Source: Channallabes apus (lineage: Eukaryota; Chordata; Actinopteri; Siluriformes; Clariidae). Taken from it: a stretch of DNA of 64,000 bases. The notes below the pieces were generated by a model that searched no databases, was not told where the DNA came from, and was given only the letters and a program-made list of their open reading frames with translations. Shown here piece by piece: positions 21,209 to 32,351 of this stretch. How positions within the stretch are numbered: the first letter of the stretch is position 1; each line of letters starts with the position of its first letter. Both the position numbers and the translations under genes were made by a program. Where the stretch lies: positions 30,796,485 to 30,860,484 of the forward strand of contig CM060106.1 in NCBI GenBank assembly GCA_030522415.1, written 5' to 3'.

Positions 21209-22805
21209 CAGTGGTGTGAAAAACTATTTGCCCCCTCCTGATTTCTTATTCTTTTGCATGTTTGTCACACAAAATGTTTCTGATCATCAAACACATTTAA
21301 CTATTAGTCAAAGATAACACAAGTAAACACAAAATGCAGTTTTTAAATGAGGGGTTTTATTATTTAGGGAGAAAAAACATCCAAACCTACATGGCCCTGT
21401 GTGAAAAAGTAATTGCCCCCTGAACCTAATAACTGGTTGGGCCACCCTTAGCAGCAATAACTGCAATCAAGCGTTTGCGATAACTTGCAACGAGTCTTTT
21501 ACAGCGCTCTGGAGGAATTTTGGCCCACTCATCTTTGCAGAATTGTTGTAATTCAGCTTTATTTGAGAGTTTTCTAGCATGAACCGCCTTTTTAAGGTCA
21601 TGCCACAACATCTCAATAGGATTCAGGTCAGGACTTTGACTAGGCCACTCCAAAGTCTTTATTTTGTTTTTCTTCAGCCATTCAGAGGTGGATTTGCTGG
21701 TGTGTTTTGGGTCATTGTCCTGCTGCAACACCCAAGATCGCTTCAGCTTGAGTTGACGAACAGATGGCTGGACATTCTCCTTCAGGATTTTTTGGTAGAC
21801 AGTAGAATTCATGGTTCCATCTATCACAGCAAGCCTTCCAGGTCCTGAAGCAGCAAAACAACCCCAGACCATCACACTACCACCACCATATTTTACTGTT
21901 GGTATGATGTTCTTTTTCTGAAATGCTGTGTTACTTTTACGCCAGATGTAACGGGACACACACCTTCCAAAAAGGTCAACTTTTGTCTCATCGGTCCACA
22001 AGGTATTTTCCCAAAAGTCTTGTTTGTTTTTTAGCAAAATTGAGACGAGCCTTAATGTTCTTTTTGCTTAAAAGTGGTTTGCGCCTTGGAAATCTGCCAT
22101 GCAGGCCGTTTTTGCCCAGTCTCTTTCTTATGGTGGAGTCGTGAACACTGACCTTAATTGAGACAAGTGAGGCCTGCAGTTCTTTAGATGTTGTCCTGGG
22201 GTCTTTTGTGGCCTCTCGGATGAGTTGTCTCTGCGCTCTTGGGGTAATTTTGGTCGGCCGGCCACTCCTGGGAAGGTTCACCACTGTTCCATGTTTTTGC
22301 CATTTGTGGATAATGGCTCTCACTGTGGTTCGCTGGAGTCCCAAAGCTTTAGAAATGGCTTTATAACCTTTACCAGACTGATAGATCTCAATTACTTTTG
22401 TTCTCATTTTTTCCTGAATTTCTTTGGATCTTGGCATGATGTCTAGCTTTTGGTCTACTTCTCTGTGTCAGGTAGCTCCTATTTAAGTGATTTCTTGATT
22501 GAAACAGGTGTGGCAGTAATCAGGCCTGGGGGTGACTACAGAAATTGAACTCAGGTGTGATAAACCACAGTTAAGTTATTTTTTAACAAGGGGGGCAATC
22601 ACTTTTTCACACAGGGCCATGTAGATTTGGATGTTTTTTTCTCCCTTAATAACGTAAACCTTCATTTAAAAACTGCATTTTGTGTTCAATTATGTTATCT
22701 TTGACTAATAGTTAACAGTTTTTGATGAGCAGAAACATTTAAGTGTGACAAACATGCAAAAGAATAAGAAATCAGGAGGGGGGCAAATAGTTTTTCACAC
22801 CACTG
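21209..22805 (-). mobile_element. Tc1-like transposon copy C, same family as 4686, inverted, defective
   Basis: A 1597-bp copy in the opposite orientation to copies A and B, flanked by TA (21207-21208, 22806-22807). Both long terminal repeats with inner and outer units are present. The flank upstream of the transposase start is shortened compared with copy A (the AGGTGCTTTT/AAAGCACCTC segment is missing near 22452). Its transposase carries a frameshifting deletion. Confidence 0.93.
21426..22437 (-). pseudogene. Tc1 transposase copy C, 11-bp deletion
   Basis: Reading from 22437 downward, codons 1 to about 137 are intact (MPRSKEIQEKMRTKVIEIYQ and the second helix-turn-helix). Near 22022-22032 about 11 bp are missing within the KKHLNDCQDF segment, shifting the frame. 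The remainder, in another frame, holds the complete catalytic domain to the normal TSY terminus: LWTDETKVDLF, LQQDNDPKHTSK and SPDLNPIEM. No stop other than the one caused by the shift is visible. It is thus one lesion away from a full reading frame. Confidence 0.9.
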
Positions 22806-23212
22806 TATTATAATAAACAGAATGAGTAGCTCACCTCTTATATCTTCCAGTCTGAGTCGTTCATTCTTTTGAATTCTTTTGCACTGCATAGCGTCTATGG
22901 GAGTCACGTGACAATGGAACAAACAACTCTGGACTTGAAGATTAGTTGAGAACTGTTCAATTCTGTTTCCTGTGTACTGCACTGCATAGCGTCTGGGAGT
23001 CACGTGACAAAAGTACGAACGACTCGGAGTAGAAGAGTCATTGAGAAAGAATCGCTAAATTCTGTTTCCTGTACACAACCTACAGAGGTTTTGCGATGAT
23101 TTGCGCATGTAGTAGAAAATTAACGAATCACTCTCCGAGACTACTCGTTCTTCTGACTCATGTTAAAGATTCGTTCAAAAAGAACGAATCGTTCATGAAT
23201 GACCCATCACTA
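22806..23212 (-). mobile_element. hAT-like non-autonomous element end with internal duplication
   Basis: Read on the minus strand from 23212, the sequence starts TAGTGATGGGTCATTCATGA, then ACGATTCGTTCTTTTTGAAC, a recurrent fish hAT-type terminus. Inside, the segment TGCACTGCATAGCGTCT plus GGGAGTCACGTGACAA occurs twice (about 22880-22912 and 22978-23009). No ORF is visible. The other end is lost against Tc1 copy C, so the element was probably split or trimmed. Confidence 0.55.
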
Positions 23213-23634
23213 ATATCTTGTTGTTTCTCCTGTGGAAAGTCATTCTTATTCACTTGTTCTAAAGTGTCAGTGTAACTTGCATCCAAAAGCCGGACATTGT
23301 GCCAGTACTATGAATATATACTTTGTGCTTTGAATGTAAATCTGCTAAATATGGGAGGGAGCCTACCCCATTAAAAACTCGAACGTCACCCCAGAAAAAG
23401 ACCTTAATCTCTCCCTGAAGCAGCATATAGATTTCTTATATTTATGATGAATCTACTCAGCTCTCATGAAACCTCCTTCTTACAAACATGAAAATATTCA
23501 CAACAAATGTCAATAAAGTAGATCTACTGGAATTGGAATGCCCTCTGACACTTAGCCACACCCACTCAGTGAACCATAGCGTGTCCTCTATCATGCTGAA
23601 ATGATTAAGACCAAATACTCTACATTATATAACA

Positions 23635-23860
23635 AGTGCATTGGTGGCTCAGTGGTACAGTAGGTCTCTCACCTGCCATGCGAAAGGCCCAGGTTCGATT
23701 CACAGCCAATGCCCAAACCCCAACCACTGGATAAGTGGCCCGGATAAAATGGGAGGATTAAATGAGTAAGAATACGTGGCGTAAAGCCAGATGTGCAGAT
23801 CGAATGGTCTGTTGTGGCGACCCATTGACGGGAGCGGCAGAAAAACTAACAACATCAAGT
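23635..23860 (+). repeat. tRNA-derived SINE (same family as the copy at 8382)
   Basis: The head GGTGGCTCAGTGGTACAGTA with B-box-like GGTTCGATTC is followed by CCAATGCCCAAACCCCAACC, GATAAAATGGGAGGATTAA, a TGGCGTAAAGCC block and GTTGTGGCGACCCATTGACG. It is complete from A box to tail and lacks the inserted hAT found in the 8382 copy. Confidence 0.83.
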
Positions 23861-24141
23861 CTACAAAATATAACACTATCCAGTAACAAAACCTACTGTA
23901 GCTTCCAGTCATGTATGACATGTCTTTGTCATACAACATAAAAATATAAGCCGAAAAGAAAACCAGCCAGCAGGTCTATGATTATAATTGTCATCTCTGT
24001 TGTGACTTGTAATTTAAAAGTAAATTAGCAGTCAAAGCAAAAAAGATTAACCTTCTGATGTGGCATCAGGGACCAAACACTACACATAACACTTTTAGTT
24101 TGTTCATTAGGAAAACTAGTGCAAGAGATATTATGAGGATG

Positions 24142-24905
24142 AGTGAGTGAATGAGTGAGTGAGTCAGAAATTATCTGCACTTCATTTATATTAAAACATT
24201 TGTAGGCTCTTATTAGTTCTTACCAGCGCTTTCCATTCAAGGCTACTGTCTCCTCAGTCACTGCTGTGAAGCTGTGTTACATCGGTTCAATTGTAACTGC
24301 GTGCGAGCAAAAATGGATGTCCCACTTGTGATCTGCAAGAAAGAAGCATAGCTTGCAGTGATAATTTTTTTGTGGTCTGAGGGTGTACCTGGTGCTGAAA
24401 CAACTCAAGGAAGAGCATAAACAGAAGGATATCTGCAAAGAAAAATTGGACCAATACCCTAAGGAAGGTCAAAGTGTCTTAAAGAGAATCACTACTGGTG
24501 ATGAGGCATGGATTCACAAGAGAGTAAACAGCATGGAACGGAAATATCCTCGATCACCAACCAAGAACAAGTTCAAAAGTCAAAAATTGATGCTACAAAT
24601 TTTCTGGGATTTTAAGGGCCAACAGTAGTGGAACATTATCAGGAAAAAAGGGGTACAACAAGCAACAGTGCTCGTTACAGTGAGATGTTTATTGAAGAGC
24701 TGAAGCCTAAACTTAAACACAGTGGACTGATATCCAAGGGCATTGTGATGTTGCATGCCAATGCATGTCTACACACTTCTGCCCATACTGTCCACACTCT
24801 GCAAAAAACATAAAAGAAACATATACATTATATAGATTGTTTAAAGTTTATTAATATAAACACAGTACTACAGCCAGAGAGGGGATACTTTTTGACTCAC
24901 CGTCA
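24142..24905 (+). pseudogene. Mariner-like element, decayed transposase
   Basis: The terminal sequences mirror each other: GAGTGAGTCAGAAATTATC on the left and, reversed, GGTGAGTCAAAAAGTATCCC on the right. Coding traces run in two frames. At about 24487-24620 there is ITTGDEAWIHKRVNSMERKY followed by SQKLMLQIFWDFKG, which correspond to the first catalytic-aspartate and FWD blocks of mariner transposases. At 24628-24810 there is NSARYSEMFIEELKPKLKHS then GIVMLHANACLHTS, where the second aspartate of the expected LHDNARPH motif is changed to alanine (HAN). The protein is dead by both frameshift and active-site loss. The N-terminal helix-turn-helix part is missing. Confidence 0.78.
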
Positions 24906-26950
24906 TATAAAGATGTAACAAGTAAGAATATATAATTGGGAAGAAACAGATAAATAGTTTTAAATGGATACAAGTACAGATACTGTACAAATATAAGGTC
25001 TGCTATTCATGCATTGAGTTTGTAATCTCAGAGGATGCAACTAACAAATCCTGTGAATGGGAGGTTTATACATCCATAAAGCTTAAATGACAAAGACCAC
25101 ATTCGTTACCATGAACTTTGTCATTTTTGGTCGATGTACTTGGCCTGGCCAAGCATCACTGTGGTATAAATTAGGGTACAATATAATCTTTTGGGAAGCT
25201 GAACTAACATAATTCTTTTTAAACTATTACAGGCAGGTACAAACATAATGTACAATCTCTAGTTGGAATCAATTATGAACCATGCTGATGTTGCTTTCCT
25301 GCTTGATAAATCGTGTTTCAATCCGAATACAGATAAATACGATAATACAGATATTTTGAGAACTAAACATATACAGCTAGTGGCATTGTACTGCATCCCT
25401 AAGATCATCTGATACACATTCCACCAGTTTAGTGGATTGATCTCCTTCCAACTGTTGCCAGTGATGTTACCAGTACAAACCTTGTTATAAGCTGTGCACA
25501 TTACACAGCAGAATTTTTTTTTTCATATTTTTCTTTTTTTTTATATCAGTAATTAAAGGGACACCGTTGCTATTTTAAATACCCCAGGATACCATATGAC
25601 CCCATTACTGGCCAACACTAATATGTAAGTAACCTGGAACCTAATATGGAACCTGTTCATTTGAGTTCATGCATATGCGTCAAAAAAAAAGTCCCTAACA
25701 TTATAACAAGAAAAAAAAAAGTCAGGTAGTAAACAAAAACAAATTGTTTAATCTTAAAATATTATGTTGATTTTATTTGCATTAGTTGTACCATGCAGTC
25801 CAATTCAGTACTTTTATTTTCTTTGTACAGGCTTGCTTTTTTCTTTTTTCATAGATATATTATACAGTTATATAATTAGCAAGAGAAATGGCTACACAAT
25901 GCAGCTGTCGTTTACTAGCTCAGCGTTTGGCAGAAACGAATATAGTAATGTGAGCAGAGTGGTATCAAAAACAATTGATTCTATGTTTTATTAACCTGCT
26001 GTGACTGAATCCCTGCTGTGCAGAAACATCTAGCCAGCATCACTACTAGTCATTTAGTGACTCAGAAAAAGTGATGGACCCATTTTCAGCCTGAAAGTAT
26101 AAAAGAAAAAAAAATGTTTTGCACAATATTTATTATGTGCAGAATGTGTAGTTGTAAAAAAGATAGATAGACAACATATTGTAAATTGGTGGATACTGAT
26201 GACTTGCAGTGCCTTGTAATAAGTATAACAGTCACAAAGTTTGTGACAAATTGGAATAGTTTTGAAACAAGGTGGCAACTTGTTAAGACTGAAACAATTT
26301 CCAGTTGTTGAACATTTTTCGTTCGGTTTTCGTTCATTTTTCGTACATTTTTCGTTCGTTGGCCATTTTTTGTATTTCTTGAAAAGCTGTTGTTTCACTG
26401 ACAACTGTGCAACCCTGCACACAACAGTAAAACCCAGGCCAGAGAGTTAATGTTTAATTAACCATGTTTAATAGTTTAATTCTAATGCACCATAAAGAGC
26501 ACCATACCATGTTTTATTGATTTGTATCACATTTGTATTTGGAACATGCACTACAAAAAAAAAAGACATTTTAACAAGTGAAATATTATTAAATCTAGCC
26601 ACATCTGTCTATAATTTCTCAAAATAGCATTACAGCAAACCAAATATTAAGCTTACATTTAAAAAAGGCCAGTGAAAAATGTTTTGTTGTATTGGCAGAT
26701 CATTTTGCTAGTTTCTCTGAATTTATTTCTTGAAAGCAGCAAAATTTCCTACAAACAAGAAGACATTTTTCACTTGCAGATTAATAATCCTACAGTATAA
26801 TTGGTTGGTTGGAAACTAATTTTTAGGAAATTATAAACCGCTTTGGCTAGATTCAAGAATATTCCACTTCCTGTCATGTTTTAGCTGTATTGCAGATTTC
26901 CATATGCAAACCCTTCACACAGTGTGTCCTAGCTCAGGGTAGATGATGCA
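24906..26950. other. Anonymous AT-rich stretch
   Basis: No supported gene. A run of TTTTTCGTTCG-like short units occurs at 26316-26362 (TTTTCGTTC repeated with variation). T and A runs at 25507-25542 and 25681-25720. Otherwise nothing that I can identify. Confidence 0.5.
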
Positions 26951-27128
26951 GCCAGAGGCACCTCTAGAGATTCTGGGCCCATTGAAAAAGTAATATACTG
27001 TACTTGGCCCCCTAACCCGACAAAGCCAATATTTTTCAAATGCCATACCATTTTGAAAGGCCCCTAGTCAGTTAGGCCCCTTGGAATCATCCTTACTCAC
27101 CCTCCCCTTTACTGCCCCCTGTCTGCAG
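26951..27128. mobile_element. Possible short hAT-like non-autonomous element
   Basis: The left end CAGAGGCACCTCTAGAGATT and right end CCCTTTACTGCCCCCTG (reversed CAGGGGGCAGTAAAGGG) start alike, and the flanks GATGCAGC and TCTGCAGC share six of eight bases. The interior is rich in GGCCCC. This is a weak identification. Confidence 0.35.
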
Positions 27129-29033
27129 CAGCCGTTTATTAGAATAATTAGCAGTCCATTGCCTGTTGTAACTGGGGTCTGGAAAAAGTGCAGTTCAAAG
27201 GCAGTTGATGATCACATCTGAGCTGCAGGTCCTCATTAGCATCGGCTTGTCTCTTAGTTAGCACCATGAGCTCTTTGTGTTTTGGACAGTTGGATGGCTC
27301 TGATCTATAAGAGGGAGTCTTTAGTTCTGCTAATCAAATGAATCAAAAGGTGGCTGTGTGAGGGAGTGAAAGGGACCGCAGGTAAGTGGTGGTTCTGTCT
27401 AGCCATAGGAGGAGTCTGGGATTTTAAAGCAGAAGTGTTCTTTGTGTTTTAATTCAGGCTTTGTCACTGTACATCAGTAATATATAGATGGTGTTCTAAA
27501 TCCGTCGCCTTCTCTTTCCCTTTTTTTCTCTCATTTCCTATCATTTAATTACCCTTGCTGCATTGAGAGAGTGTTGAGTGATTATGATGCATGTAGCTGT
27601 CACATGGGCCTTTCTACAGGTCCAGCAAGCCAGTTAGCTGCTGCTGATAATTAGTGTCCCGGCTGGATGCATGCATCAGGTCCTGTGAATGAGGACAAGC
27701 TGTGCATTGGCACCCTATTGAACCTCTTGCATTAGGGGATAGACAGATCACAGCATGCATTGTTCTATTCTTTCACATTTCCCCTTAGTGATCAGTGGCA
27801 GGTTAAAGCAATGCTTAGCTAGGCCTATAAGTGGTTTTAACCAGGGGATGAACTCAGAGCTGTTTAATGAACACATTCCTGTTCATGATTTTCCAGCACC
27901 CTGCGGTCTCGGGGCCAACTCTTTATGGTTGACAAATCCAATCGGTTCTATGGAGTCTATAGCAGTACAGCAGCTCATGTCACTCCAAGATTCATACGTT
28001 TATTTACATTTATGCAGGTCACAATTATCCCATGCATACATTTTATTCTTTTCATCTTTGCATGAAAACAGGCCACTTTCTAGCAGTAATAAGTGAGAAC
28101 CATAGCATAAAGAAAATAAAGCTAGAACCTGGTCAGTACAAGGAATTTAAACTAAACTCAACTCGGATTCTCAATTCAAAATAAATATTGGATGCTACTA
28201 AAGATCATATGCCAAATTAAAAAAAAATTTAATGTCTTTGGTTTGAGTGTACAGTATATAATATCTTTAATACTTTTTGCATAAAAAAACTACAATGCTA
28301 CACAATGGCTTTGTTTTTCAACTCTTGAGTTGTAAGGAGACTACAGTAAGTCAGATAAAATACAATAGTTGGTTATTATCTGTGACATGAAGGAAAAGAA
28401 AAACAGTACATGACAATTTCTTTCTTCTGCATCGAATACACTTATGACATTGTCACCTACAATATCAAGTCACAACAACTTGTATCAATTCATGTTACCG
28501 AAATAGATGTTTTGCTCTCACAGAAGGGTAAAACCAAATGGGGGAAAAGACAATCGTTCCAGTGGGTGTTAGATTGTCAGAATGTGTAAGATTTGTTTAC
28601 AATAGGCACACTCGGAAGCAGTGTTCATTTTCACCAGAGGTGAGCAGGTGGTTCATGGTTCACACTCCAAACACAGCACCAATTTGCTCTCCTCCCCAGT
28701 GGAGACAGAGGTGCTGGCTACCATGGACTGAGACATGGCACATTTGCGTTTGCTGATGGAAAATGATCTCTCAGTTGTTTTGCACTAGAGCATGTAGACG
28801 TAATGCAGGGGAGTTGTGCTTTGGCTTGACTGGAGATAATGAAGACTATTCATTCTCAATGATGCTGTTCTGCTGATAGTCAGATGGTTAAACTTTATGG
28901 ACTTTTTATTTTTGTTATTATTCTATAGAGGAATATGGCCGCAAATGATGGCTTTTTTCTTGAACAACTTAAAATCTTTACTTTTGAGTTACTTCCTCAT
29001 GTTGCTTATATCACATACAAAAAAAAAATAGAC
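27129..29033. other. Low-repeat stretch with conserved-noncoding character
   Basis: I find no element hallmarks in 27129-27760, which is of balanced complexity. It holds CTCATTAGCATCGGC (about 27231-27245), a TATA-like TCTATAAGAG (27304-27313) and a consensus splice donor CAG/GTAAGT at 27379-27387. These three are individually common by chance. No long ORF accompanies them. The rest to 29033 is AT-rich with nothing recognised. Confidence 0.35.
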
Positions 29034-29455
29034 ATTGTGAAACAGGGGCAGTTCTGGCCCCTCAGGGCATGACTCCACAATATCTCTGCTGTGTGCTGTG
29101 GTTTCCGGCACCGGGATGTCAGTAGCAGATCCTTTGGATGCTGTGGGTTGCATGGTAGGACCTCATGGATAAAACTTGTTTGTCCGGTGCTTTTCCATGG
29201 ACGCCTGGCCAGTTTGTGTTCTGGGGAATTTTGAGGGCGGATCAATTAACTTGAACTCCTTGCTTGCTGATCCCTATACTGTATGTGGCGGGCTGTGTGG
29301 GTATTCATCGTGACCAGCACCGATGACTTTTTTCATCAGTTTGTGCAACTTTGGCTTTTCTGCGGGGACAGAACAGATGAGCTGGCCTTATCCCCACAGG
29401 CATAAATGATCCTTGGGAGCCCATGATCCTCTCACCTGTTGACAATCAATGCTTG
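29034..29455 (-). pseudogene. Internally deleted Tc1-like remnant (third family)
   Basis: The plus-strand text GGCATGACTCCACAATATCT, AGCAGATCCTTTGGATGCTG, ACTTGTTTGTCCGGTGC and GGGGAATTTTGAGGGC parallels the reversed C-terminal region of a common fish Tc1 family. Near 29400-29440, GGGAGCCCATGATCCTCTC parallels its N-terminal linker. The whole catalytic middle is missing. Identification is by remembered family resemblance. Confidence 0.55.
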
Positions 29456-29544
29456 CTTTTTGATTTACATTTGTTCATTTTACACAAAGAATGCGGTCTT
29501 CCAGAAACAGGTGCATTTATATGGAGATCACGTCACACTGTAAC

Positions 29545-29650
29545 TGCAACCAAATTCAAAATAAAAATTTTATTTGTCACATATACAGTCATACACAGTA
29601 CGATATGCAGTGAAATGCTTAGACAACTGCTCGTGACCTTAAAATAAAAG
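29545..29650 (-). mobile_element. LINE 3' end fragment (same 3' UTR as the LINE at 43341)
   Basis: The string TTTATTTGTCACATATACAG, continuing CAGTGAAATGCTTAGAC, matches the segment at 43363-43435 beside the L2/jockey-like LINE there (TTTATTGGTCACATACACAA). It is a very short 5'-truncated insertion of the same LINE, on the minus strand. Confidence 0.65.
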
Positions 29651-29759
29651 ACTAAAGAATAGGGAATAAATATTTTTTTTAAAATAAAGAAAAAAAAAAG
29701 TCTCAAATAGACTAAATTCGACTAATTATGTAACGACTAGTGACAACTGGAGCTAATTC

Positions 29760-29912
29760 TACAACCAAGAGGTAAATGCTTATAAAATGCTTTTTTCCTT
29801 CGTTTTAAGTTGTAAATTATACATTCTTCATTGTTGATGTATGTAAAATCCCAGTTAAATCAATATGTGAAAAAGTCTAAGGGGGTGAATATTTATGCAA
29901 GGCACGGTTCGT
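29760..29912. mobile_element. Tc1-type terminal fragment
   Basis: The segment ends GGGGGTGAATATTTATGCAA then GGCAC, the typical terminal repeat of several fish Tc1 families (AAGGGGGTGAATACTTNTGCAAGGCAC). It is a solitary end with no coding trace. Confidence 0.55.
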
Positions 29913-30620
29913 ACAGTGTCCAGCACACATATTTATAAACAGAAAGAGTTTCACGCTCTAATGCATTAGCCTTTTGTACAATGAGCCCTTGCTGGCTGTG
30001 GGTAAGAAGTAATGAAGAATTACGCTTATTGCAGCATCTGTAGACTCGATTAAAGCTCAGATCTTTGGCTTTAATGAAACTGTTCATCAAAGGCATCCAG
30101 CTGAGCCCACCTCAGGTGCGTGTGGGTGTGTGTGTATGTGCGTGCATTTGCGCATTGACCATGCCAGCGAGTTTTACAGCGAGGCACAGGGTATCGCAAA
30201 GGGTCATCGATCGACGACAAACGGCTTTACAGCTTGCGAATGCTTAGGTGGACTCCTTAAAGGGCTGAGCTGGAGGCAGATGTGCTTCTCTGGCCTTCAT
30301 CTCCAGGGAGCATTTAGGACACTGCTTACTACTCGAACGCATTTATGTAACTTTGAATTCGCCGTGCGTTGGCGCGTGGGTGTGTGTACATGTGGTCAGG
30401 GGAAACTTTCTCACTCTACTGTTGCATAAAAGAGCAGCTGCTTTAATTTCTATGTTTGGTGCTGGTTTTATTTATCTCAATGTGGCTTTCTCTAGCTTTC
30501 GCACTCTTTGCCATGTTCGCAGTTACATGGATTTCTTTTGGCAAGTCTTTTTTTTTTTTTACCTGTTTCTGCACTTTTTTTTTGTCCAAACAGCTCCACA
30601 AACTCTGTGTCTAGTTTGCT
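29913..30620. other. Low-repeat stretch with conserved-noncoding character
   Basis: The part at 29950-30115 has balanced complexity and several homeodomain-type words (GCATTAGCC, GAATTACGC, CTTTAATGAAAC). The open frames here are short or run into the TG microsatellite and carry no protein motif. No exon is supported. Confidence 0.35.
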
Positions 30621-30621
30621 C

Positions 30622-30623
<2 letters not shown>

Positions 30624-30680
<57 letters not shown>

Positions 30681-30692
30681 TGTGTGTGTGTG
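30624..30692. repeat. (TG)n microsatellite
   Basis: About 34 TG units with one TTTG interruption. It produces artefactual poly-Cys/Val and Thr/His open frames on both strands. Confidence 0.97.
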
Positions 30693-31089
30693 CAAACATT
30701 GCAGTTGCATTATTAATGCCCATTGCTGTGGTGAAAATAGAAGACTGCAGGGGCAGGATGGCTATGCTTGTCAGGCACAAGGGCATAATTGGGTGAACAT
30801 CTCATGAGACACTAATCAAAATGACAAGAACAGCCCATGGGCTCATCGGCAAAGATAAGAGACATGTTATTGTGTGCTGTACTTATAATGACACCCATGT
30901 TAAAGCTCAATCTTGGTCTCCCAGTCGATTTACAGTGTTGTTTCTCAATTATAATCTCCAATACCTTTTTTTTTTCCTGGTATTGAAAAACTGCAAACCG
31001 TCTAGCCATCCAAGCTACTCTCTGATGTGTTTAATCTACTGCAGCTGTGATTTTGGGTTTCCCATTGTACTTTTTGGCCTGATCTAATA

Positions 31090-31365
31090 TACACTCACCA
31101 GCCACTTCATTAGGTACACCTTGCCAGTACTAGGATGGACCCTGTTTTGCCTTTAGAGCTGCCTTAATTCTTAATTCATGGCATGGATTCAACAACATGC
31201 TGGAAATATTCCCAAGAGATTTTGGTTCATATTGCATATCCATAGCATTACAGAGTCAGCTGCACATCCATGATCTCCCATTCCACAACATTCCAAAGGT
31301 GCTCTATTGGATTGAGATCTGGTGACCGTGGAGGCCATTTATGTGCAGTGAACTCATTGTACTCA
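31090..31365 (-). mobile_element. Tc1-like fragment, fourth family (3' end)
   Basis: Starting after a TA, the sequence reads ACACTCACCAGCCACTTCAT, then TAGGTACACCTTG, the terminal repeat of a common fish Tc1 family. It continues with the reversed C-terminal coding region (CCAAAGGTGCTCTATTGGAT corresponds to the SPDLNPIE segment). It stops near 31365, where a different Tc1 family begins. The longer relative at 52666-54265 shows the rest of the family. Confidence 0.72.
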
Positions 31366-31379
31366 TTGACTTTCAACTC

Positions 31380-32230
31380 CCTCCAAGAGGGACACTGGCT
31401 AGATCTGGACACTGGCTAGATCTGGACACTGGCTAGGCCAATCCAGGACCTTAAAATGCTTCTGACGAAGCCATGCCTTCGCTGCCCGGGCGGTGTGTTT
31501 GGGATCATTGTCATGCTGAAAGACCCAGCCATGTTTCATCTTCAATGCCCTTGCTGATGGAAGGAGGTTTTCACTAAAAATCTCACGATATACATGGCCC
31601 CATTCATTTTTTCCTTTACACGGATCAGTCGTCCTGGTCCCTTTGCAGAAAAACAGACCCAAAGCATGATGTTTCCACCCCCATGCTTCACAGTAGGTAT
31701 GGTGTTTTTTGGATGCAACTCAGCATTCTTTCTCCTCCAAGCACGACAAGTTGAGTTTTTTCAAAAAGTTCTATTTTGGTTTCATCTGACCATATGACAT
31801 TCTCCCAATCCTCTTCTGGATCATCCAAATGCTCTCTAGAAAACTGGACATGTACTGGCTTAAGCAGGGAGACACGTCTGGCACTGCAGGATTTGAGTTC
31901 CTGGTGGTGCAGTTTGTTACTGATGGCAGCCTTTGTTACTTTGGTCCCAGCCCTCTGCAGGTCATTCACTAGATTCCCCCGTGTGGTTCTGGGATTTTTG
32001 CTCACACTTCTTGTGATCATTTTGACCCCACGGCGTGAGATCTTGCGTGGAGCCCCAGATCGAGGGAGATTATCAGTGGTCTTGTATGTCTTCCATTTTC
32101 TAATAATTGCTCCCACAGTTGATTTCTTCACACCAAGCTGTTTACCTACTGCAGATTCCGTGTTCCCAGCCTGGTGCATGTCTACAATTTTGTTTCTGGT
32201 GTCCTGTGACAGCTCTTTGGTCTTGGCCAT
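31380..32230 (-). pseudogene. Tc1-like transposase pseudogene, fifth family
   Basis: From the family-typical start [20 protein letters not shown] at 32230 the frame runs about 180 codons. It covers both helix-turn-helix units ([11 protein letters not shown] linker) and the first catalytic aspartate in [12 protein letters not shown]. It then shifts near 31740 and continues in another frame at 31662-31399 with a damaged glycine-box region and the second aspartate in [11 protein letters not shown]. The glutamate block is destroyed: [10 protein letters not shown] is followed by the 17-bp tandem duplication. Codons upstream of 32230 (to 32269) are in frame but outside the family's usual start. The element's right part ends at about 32352, where SINE sequence begins. 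Confidence 0.85.
31387..31437. repeat. 17-bp tandem duplication inside a Tc1 remnant
   Basis: The unit GGACACTGGCTAGATCT occurs twice in full and a third time in part (GGACACTGGCTAG), at the place where the SPDLNPIE codons of the adjacent transposase should be. Confidence 0.9.
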
Positions 32231-32351
32231 AGTGGAGTTTGGAGTCTCACTGTTTGAGGTTGTGGACACGTGTCTCTTATACTGATAACGAGTTCAAACA
32301 GATGCCATTAATACAGGTAACGAGTGGAGGACAGAGGAGTCTCTTAAAGAA

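Noticed and set aside
30353..30807. Open frames of 99-147 codons across the TG tract, on both strands
   Set aside because: They are produced by the (TG)n microsatellite (poly Cys-Val or Thr-His) and have no family motif outside it.
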